From: an uncultured bacterium | Lineage (GTDB): Bacteria; Patescibacteriota; Saccharimonadia; Saccharimonadales; Saccharimonadaceae | Reading direction: 5' to 3' | Assembly (NCBI GenBank): GCA_903889015.1 | Contig: CAISVS010000030.1 | Coordinates: 1 to 9,867, forward strand | DNA: 9,867 nt | Shown here: one piece after another, positions 5,783-9,867 of the stretch | Layout: the number at the start of each line of letters is the position of its first letter | How positions within the stretch are numbered: position 1 is the stretch's first letter | Notes under the pieces: model-generated | What the model was told of the DNA's origin: nothing | The model's input: only the letters and a program-made list of their open reading frames with translations | Databases searched by the model: none | Translations under genes and position numbers: made by a program

Positions 5783-5810
5783 CCCATTTCCCATTTCCCA
5801 ATCCCCAATC
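5783..5810. repeat. heptamer repeat, (CCCATTT)x2 (CCCAATC)x2
   Basis: Four contiguous 7-bp units, two of each type, ending next to the stop codon of the DUF4367-like gene at 5812. The second type reads as CCCCAAT when phase-shifted. It shares the 7-bp period and CCAAT-like core with the array at 4158-4220. Confidence 0.85.
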
Positions 5811-5811
5811 C

Positions 5812-6690
5812 CTAAAGACTTGTGGCTATACGTCGAATTTGATCGACTGAAAGTGGTGCTTCACCTGAAAAGGCAATATTGTACAAAATTCCACCATTTA
5901 CCCAAGCAGCATTGCCGCCGTAGGTATAAATAGTTAAGCCACGCTCTTCAAAAGTATTAACAACGGCGTTACCAGCGTCTTTGCTGACTTGATTTTTAAC
6001 AGCACTGGAATCCCATGGACTTTTTGTTTGATTAATAGTGTATTTTGAGTCACCTGTGTTGGCATGAAAGTTAATCGTGACTTGACCATCACTGTAAGTT
6101 ACTGGACCACTTGGGCTGTATCCGTCAGGGTGGTATTCGGGGTAAGTAGCGCTGATACCAGCTTGGGCGTTGGCGATGCTAACAGACAGGCTGGGCATGT
6201 TAAAATATACAATAAATCCAAAGATAATTAATAAAATAATACCTACAATGATGCTAATTTTACGAATCTTTTTTGATTGTCTTTTTAGATTGTTAGCTTG
6301 TTTGACTTTTTCTTCGGATATTCTGCTGAGCGCTTCGGCAATCGCCTCTTCTTTGATAGTTTTGGCAGATTTTGCAATAGCTTGACTGGCAACAGTAGCT
6401 TGGGTTTGGGCTTTGTTGCGAATTGCTTCAACGCGAGCGGCCAATGGATGTCTGGTCGGGCTGATATCAAGACTTGGCTTTTGAGGGGTAACTGGTTTTG
6501 TTGGCTGAGGAGTAGTTGTGTGCGGAACGAAATGAGTTACGTGTTTGCTGCGAGCGATATCCATACTTCGGCCGACCCTTCGAGGTTGGGCGGTATTGCT
6601 AGTGGGTTTTTGAGTCGCTCGTCGGTAAAGTGTTTGTGACTTTTGAGTCAAAGAATGTAACTTAGTTGCGTTTGTTTTGTCAGTGTTCAT
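5812..6690 (-). CDS. single-pass membrane protein with C-terminal DUF4367-like domain
   Basis: 292 residues. The N-terminal 140 are cytoplasmic, basic and low-complexity (Thr/Pro/Gln-rich near 55-72, then an Ala/Lys/Glu-rich probable helix 85-140). One transmembrane helix is at about 145-163. The extracytoplasmic domain (about 180-292) matches the DUF4367 pattern: PEYHPDGYSP (184-193), a short beta segment VTINF (204-208), YTINQTKSPWDS (217-228), GLTIYTYGG (251-259), AAWVNGGILYNI (261-272) and a terminal LSVDQIRRIATSL. DUF4367-type domains occur in lipoproteins and anti-sigma-like proteins; no specific function can be assigned. A GAGGGG Shine-Dalgarno (6695-6700) sits 4 bases before the ATG. 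It is divergent from the PEGA protein gene across 137 bp. Confidence 0.85.
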   Translation of the reverse strand: MNTDKTNATKLHSLTQKSQTLYRRATQKPTSNTAQPRRVGRSMDIARSKHVTHFVPHTTTPQPTKPVTPQKPSLDISPTRHPLAARVEAIRNKAQTQATVASQAIAKSAKTIKEEAIAEALSRISEEKVKQANNLKRQSKKIRKISIIVGIILLIIFGFIVYFNMPSLSVSIANAQAGISATYPEYHPDGYSPSGPVTYSDGQVTINFHANTGDSKYTINQTKSPWDSSAVKNQVSKDAGNAVVNTFEERGLTIYTYGGNAAWVNGGILYNIAFSGEAPLSVDQIRRIATSL

Positions 6691-6806
6691 TATACCCCTC
6701 GCAGGTTTTTAGTTATATTTATGCCAGTTTTCGACATAAGTAATACCCTTATATTAGTTAAATTTTGTTGAATTTACAAGGTTATTGATAAAATATGTGT
6801 ACAACT

Positions 6807-6815
6807 TGATATAAT
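6807..6815 (+). promoter_or_regulatory. extended -10 promoter of the PEGA-protein gene
   Basis: TGATATAAT lies 12 bases before the ATG at 6828, predicting a ~6-base leader and no Shine-Dalgarno. A TTGATA at 6785-6790 could act as a -35 box but with a long 19-base spacer. Confidence 0.65.
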
Positions 6816-6827
6816 AAATACATTCAT

Positions 6828-8291
6828 ATGCACAAATTACCTGCAAAGCGAAAGCAACTAATAAAAACATTATTGATTTATGTTGTTATGACATTAGCGG
6901 TAATTACAATCGTCACTTTTATTTTCTTTTTTGTTTTAGGTTACAGATTTAACGTTGACGATGGCCGAATAGAGCAATATGCTTTTTTGCAGTTTGATTC
7001 AAAACCGACAGGCGCTATAGTTGCTGTCGATGGTCAGGCAGTAAATTCAAAGACACCTAATAAATTAGCAGTTCGTGAGGGCCAACATGACGTTGTGATA
7101 TCAAAAGATGGATATCAATCATGGCATAAGACCGTTAATGTTAAGGCCGGTACAATAACTTGGTTGAGTTATGGCTTGTTGATGCCAGTCAGCACGAATA
7201 TTGAGTCATTGGCAAATTATGTATCGGTTTATTCAACGCTTACTGCACCTAAGGGTAATAATATGTTGGTTCAAGAACAAGCAAATGTTCCAACCTTTGA
7301 TCTAATTGACCTCAATTCAGACACAATTAAATCAACCAAGCTGACGATACCTGTGAATATATACAGCCAATCTGGTGTAGCTGGTTTGGATCATACGTTT
7401 AAGGTTATTAAGTGGGATGATGGTGGACGCTATGTTTTGGTCTATCATACCTATGGTGTAAATAACGAGTGGTTAGTTATGGACACCAAAGATGTCGCGG
7501 CAACAAAAAACATCACTCGCCTGTTGAGTGTTTCAATTAGTAGTATTAATTTTTCAGGAACCAGTGGTAATGATTTTTACGCATTGAATTCAGGCGATAT
7601 TCGTAAGCTAGACTTATCGGCTGGTACGATGTCCAAACCGCTAGTCAGTAATGTGTCTAGTTTTGATGTTTATAATTCAAATATTATTACTTATGTCGGT
7701 ATTGACGTATCTGGAACTGGCAATCAAACGGTTGGGATTTACCGCGAGGGAGATAGTAATCAACATATATTAAGAACGGCCACTTCTGTGGACTCTGTCT
7801 TGCGTATTGCGACAGCTCATTATTATAACGATAATTATATTGCTATATCAGATGGTAAAAAAGTCGATATCCTAAACGGAAATTATCCAAATACCGTGGC
7901 CGATAACTTGACTAGTATGAAATTATTCGCATCATTTAGTACAACCGAAGATATCAGTACATTGTCATTCAGTCCAACTGGTGAATACGTATTAGTCCAG
8001 TCTGGGTCGTATTTTGCTAGTTATGATCTGGAACATAAGAATTTTGTATCTTCTAGTATTGATGGCGCTGGCGAAGTCTCACAGCTAAAATGGTTGGATG
8101 ATTGTTATTTATGGTCTGATCGTGACGGCAAATTAGTTATTCGCGAATTTGATGGCGCTAATGCGCATAATTTGGGTAATGTAGCGGTCGGTCAAGATGT
8201 GTCATTGGTATCAAGTGGAAAATATTTGTACAGTATTGATAAGACGTCGACTGGCTATCAGTTGCAACGTATTCAGATGACAAATAAATAG
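6828..8291 (+). CDS. PEGA-domain membrane protein with beta-propeller-like C-terminus
   Basis: 487 residues. A short basic N-terminus, one transmembrane segment at about 12-37, then an extracytoplasmic region. Residues about 53-118 form a PEGA domain: FDSKPTGAIVAVDG (56-69), SKTPNKLAVREGQHDVVISKDGYQSW (74-99, key residues TP, EGQH, KDGY, W) and a terminal LSYGLLMP. The rest (about 125-487) is a series of beta-strand-rich blocks such as KVIKWDDGGRYVLV, LSFSPTGEYVLVQSG and QLKWLDDCYLWSDRDG, resembling WD40/TolB-type propeller blades. PEGA domains are found on surface and envelope proteins; a cell-wall or ligand-binding role is likely but the ligand is unknown. The start is supported by the extended -10 box 12 bases upstream. 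It converges with the sortase gene, one base between stops. Confidence 0.88.
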   Translation: MHKLPAKRKQLIKTLLIYVVMTLAVITIVTFIFFFVLGYRFNVDDGRIEQYAFLQFDSKPTGAIVAVDGQAVNSKTPNKLAVREGQHDVVISKDGYQSWHKTVNVKAGTITWLSYGLLMPVSTNIESLANYVSVYSTLTAPKGNNMLVQEQANVPTFDLIDLNSDTIKSTKLTIPVNIYSQSGVAGLDHTFKVIKWDDGGRYVLVYHTYGVNNEWLVMDTKDVAATKNITRLLSVSISSINFSGTSGNDFYALNSGDIRKLDLSAGTMSKPLVSNVSSFDVYNSNIITYVGIDVSGTGNQTVGIYREGDSNQHILRTATSVDSVLRIATAHYYNDNYIAISDGKKVDILNGNYPNTVADNLTSMKLFASFSTTEDISTLSFSPTGEYVLVQSGSYFASYDLEHKNFVSSSIDGAGEVSQLKWLDDCYLWSDRDGKLVIREFDGANAHNLGNVAVGQDVSLVSSGKYLYSIDKTSTGYQLQRIQMTNK

Positions 8292-8298
8292 TTTATTT
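8282..8298. terminator. AT-only palindrome spanning both convergent stop codons
   Basis: AAATAAA-TAG-TTTATTT is a perfect 7-bp inverted repeat centred on the rightward gene's stop TAG; the leftward gene's stop (8293-8295) is in its right arm. It could be a weak bidirectional terminator, but it lacks G-C pairs, and no better hairpin is seen in the junction. Confidence 0.25.
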
Positions 8299-9519
8299 AG
8301 CGCCGAAAAGTCGTTCAATTAACGATGGTGATCCACCTGGGATTGTTGAAGTATTGTTGTCAGTTTTGCTGGGTGCAGCCGATGATTTAATTGGGTCTGG
8401 ACTAATTTGTTCGGCTGTTACAAGTAATCTGTTGGTTGACGTACCAAGCGGCGTACAGGTTAATAAGGTTAATATTGGCTTGCTGGTCGTGTAGACTAGT
8501 TTGTTGACTTCGTTAGGCTTTACAACTTCTTTGCCAGTTACAGCATAGGTGTATCGTTTTGAATTATAATTTGCGTATATTGTGTCACCAACGTTTAATT
8601 TGTCTAATTGAGCAAAAATAAATTTGTAATCACCGGTGTCAAATAGGTCGTTACTGCTGTGTCCAGCAATGACAGTGTTGCCGATTTGACCGGGGTGGCT
8701 GCTGGCACCTGAAATGGCAAAATGCGCTAGACCATTTGCCATGGCTTTCATTTGTGAATTGTAGTCATTGCCAATGTCATAAGTCACTGGAGCGTCGACG
8801 TTAATTTTGGGTATAATTAGCCGTGATTCGGGGCTGACAGTTATGTCGGTGCTGGGGTCGACAATAATATTTTGAGGGTCAATACTGCCAGGGCTGACAT
8901 ATGCGACTACATTTGACACCAAAACTTGGTTATATTGAACAAAAAGTAACAGCAAAACTACAATTAAGCCAGATAATAGTGGCCAAAAATGACGACTTTT
9001 TTTAACTTTTGTGGCTGATTCTTTGACCTTTCCGACTAACCTTTTGTGAAGATCAAACATAATCTCATCATCGGTTGTACTGGCTGGTTCGGGATTTTGA
9101 CTGAAGTAACTTTTTTTATCGGCTGGTTTTGATTTGTCGATTTGTGAATCAATTACTTGTTGTTCGGTGGCAATTTTAAGATGATGTTTGTAATAACCTT
9201 CGTAATATTTTTGGTAGTAATCTTGCCAAGCGGTGTGGTATTTTTTCCAGTCGTTGGCCTGAGGTGTAGGGTGTTCGCTATGCGTTTTTTTGTGTAGGTC
9301 AATGTCAGTGATCGCCTCAATTTTATCAGTCGAGGTGTTTACTTGTGACGCTGCGGTTGTTGATTGGTTGGCATACAAGTTATCAATTTGTGAGCGAATA
9401 ATTTGGGCAGCCGCTTCGTTGTTTTGAAGATATGGTCGGCCCTCGGGGCTACTTGATACTGGCCCCTGCACTGGCGGTGGCGGTGTAATTTGACCGTTAT
9501 CAGGCTGATTTGGCTTCAT
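8293..9519 (-). CDS. sortase with long cytosolic N-terminal extension
   Basis: Cysteine transpeptidase that attaches or polymerises surface proteins after cleaving a C-terminal sorting signal. 408 residues. Residues 1-178 are cytoplasmic and low-complexity with a Tyr-rich block WKKYHTAWQDYYQKYYEGYY (91-110). The transmembrane helix is at about 178-197 and the catalytic domain at about 229-372. The catalytic triad is visible: H287 in IAGHSS, C355 in TLLTCTP and R364 in TNRLLV. A Ser/Pro-rich tail ends the protein. Length is well above the usual 200-250 residues because of the N-terminal extension. The TLLTC motif excludes a decayed enzyme; the class (D/E-like) is uncertain. No substrate with an LPxTG-type tail is in this window. 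An AGGA at 9530-9533 with 10-base spacing is the likely ribosome site, and TACAAT at 9544-9549 a possible -10. Confidence 0.92.
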   Translation of the reverse strand: MKPNQPDNGQITPPPPVQGPVSSSPEGRPYLQNNEAAAQIIRSQIDNLYANQSTTAASQVNTSTDKIEAITDIDLHKKTHSEHPTPQANDWKKYHTAWQDYYQKYYEGYYKHHLKIATEQQVIDSQIDKSKPADKKSYFSQNPEPASTTDDEIMFDLHKRLVGKVKESATKVKKSRHFWPLLSGLIVVLLLLFVQYNQVLVSNVVAYVSPGSIDPQNIIVDPSTDITVSPESRLIIPKINVDAPVTYDIGNDYNSQMKAMANGLAHFAISGASSHPGQIGNTVIAGHSSNDLFDTGDYKFIFAQLDKLNVGDTIYANYNSKRYTYAVTGKEVVKPNEVNKLVYTTSKPILTLLTCTPLGTSTNRLLVTAEQISPDPIKSSAAPSKTDNNTSTIPGGSPSLIERLFGAK

Positions 9520-9543
9520 TTGTATAGATTCCTAATGTAATCT

Positions 9544-9549
9544 ATTGTA
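9544..9549 (-). promoter_or_regulatory. possible -10 box of the sortase gene
   Basis: TACAAT on the minus strand matches the -10 consensus at 5 of 6 bases and gives a predicted leader of roughly 18-20 bases containing AGGA. It has no properly spaced TG extension and no clear -35. Confidence 0.3.
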
Positions 9550-9567
9550 CAATATATTATGAGTTAC

Positions 9568-9590
9568 TACTACTTAAAGCGTAAGTAGTA
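9568..9590. promoter_or_regulatory. 9-bp inverted repeat in the sortase/tRNA-Leu divergent region
   Basis: TACTACTTA and TAAGTAGTA form a perfect 9-bp inverted repeat around a 5-base centre (AAGCG). It lies between two divergent transcription units, where a terminator is not expected, so an operator or other protein-binding site is plausible. No T run follows on either side. Confidence 0.4.
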
Positions 9591-9621
9591 TCAATAGTTT
9601 TATATATTTTATCAATTTGTT

Positions 9622-9707
9622 GGGCGAGTGGCGGAATGGTAGACGCGCTAGACTCAAAATCTGGTTCTCGCAAGGGAATGGGGGTTCAAGTCCCCCCTTG
9701 CCCACCA
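9622..9707 (+). tRNA. tRNA-Leu(CAA), complete with encoded CCA
   Basis: 86 bases. Acceptor stem GGGCGAG/CTTGCCC (one G-T pair), a D-arm around GCGGAATGGTAGACGC, anticodon stem CTAGA/TCTGG with loop CTCAAAA giving anticodon CAA at 9655-9657, a long class II variable arm (TTCTCGCAAGGGAAT), T-stem GGGGG/CCCCC with loop TTCAAGT, discriminator A73 and genomically encoded CCA (9705-9707). It decodes UUG. TATATT at 9603-9608 is a possible -10 box. Nothing interrupts this tRNA, unlike the tRNA-Glu at the left edge. Confidence 0.97.
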
Positions 9708-9713
9708 AATATA

Positions 9714-9867
9714 CTAAGTTTTTACTAGGCTGGCTGTGACGCTTTCCAGTGTTTTACTAGGGTTCCAGAGCCAATAAACGGCTGCATTTGAGGCGGTATT
9801 TCCTCGCCAGATTTTCATTGGATCGTCCCATGGGGTGCTGGTTACTTCCCCACCGTTTGCAACTAGC
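9714..9867 (-). CDS. C-terminal fragment of an unidentified protein
   Basis: On the minus strand one frame stays open from the window's right edge to a TAG at 9714-9716, giving 50 residues that include TPWDDPMKIWRGN and AVYWLWNPSK and end TASLVKT. The other two minus-strand frames are closed within this stretch. The composition (several Trp, mixed hydrophobic and polar residues) looks like real protein, but I cannot name a family. The gene converges on tRNA-Leu with 6 bp between them. Its start is beyond the window. Confidence 0.5.
   Translation of the reverse strand, partial: LVANGGEVTSTPWDDPMKIWRGNTASNAAVYWLWNPSKTLESVTASLVKT

Noticed and set aside
6298..6639. Rightward 113-codon open frame opposite the DUF4367-like gene
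   Set aside because: It is antisense to the low-complexity N-terminus of a gene supported by a Shine-Dalgarno, a TM helix and a recognisable domain.
6689..6694. TATAAT as a promoter for the DUF4367-like gene
   Set aside because: The hexamer overlaps the ATG at 6690, which would start transcription inside the gene. The adjacent GAGGGG makes a ribosome-binding site the better reading.

Overview
The window looks like a chromosomal segment from a Candidate Phyla Radiation (Patescibacteria) bacterium, most likely Candidatus Saccharibacteria (TM7). This is inferred from the gene set (DUF3048/YerB-like protein, PEGA-domain membrane protein, a sortase with a Tyr-rich cytosolic N-terminus, a DUF4367-like membrane protein), the moderately AT-rich DNA and the compact layout. 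Stop codons are used normally (TAA and TAG end the genes) and I saw no sign of UGA recoding. The taxonomic call comes from protein style only.

Left edge (1-420): no protein gene. A leftward tRNA-Glu(CTC) is recognisable from its 5' end through nucleotide 54 and is then broken inside the T-loop by a structured insert that runs off the window. A second copy of the insert (45 bp, 43 identical) lies 204 bp away, next to a fragment matching the tRNA D-arm. This is the least explained part of the window.

Leftward block (421-4002): a DUF3048 membrane-anchored extracytoplasmic protein, a two-TM sensor histidine kinase (10-bp overlap) and a stand-alone response-regulator receiver (5-bp gap) form a tight operon. 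A heptad-repeat coiled-coil protein follows and has its own probable leaderless promoter.

Middle (4003-5811): leftward gltX (glutamyl-tRNA synthetase) is bracketed by intergenic DNA rich in 7-bp tandem repeats and by two near-identical 31-bp dispersed repeats. Another heptamer run lies inside the putative N-terminal extension of gltX.

Right (5812-9867): a leftward DUF4367-like membrane protein diverges from a rightward PEGA/beta-propeller membrane protein. The latter converges, with one base between the stop codons, on a leftward sortase. The sortase diverges from a complete tRNA-Leu(CAA) with encoded CCA. The C-terminal 50 codons of an unidentified leftward gene end 6 bp past that tRNA.

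Taken together, most proteins are envelope-associated: a membrane sensor pair with an extracytoplasmic partner, two single-pass proteins with extracytoplasmic domains, and a sortase. One aminoacyl-tRNA synthetase and two tRNAs are interspersed. Across the window, first genes tend to have an extended -10 box (TGNTATAAT-like) just upstream of the ATG and no Shine-Dalgarno sequence, while internal operon genes carry clear Shine-Dalgarno motifs.
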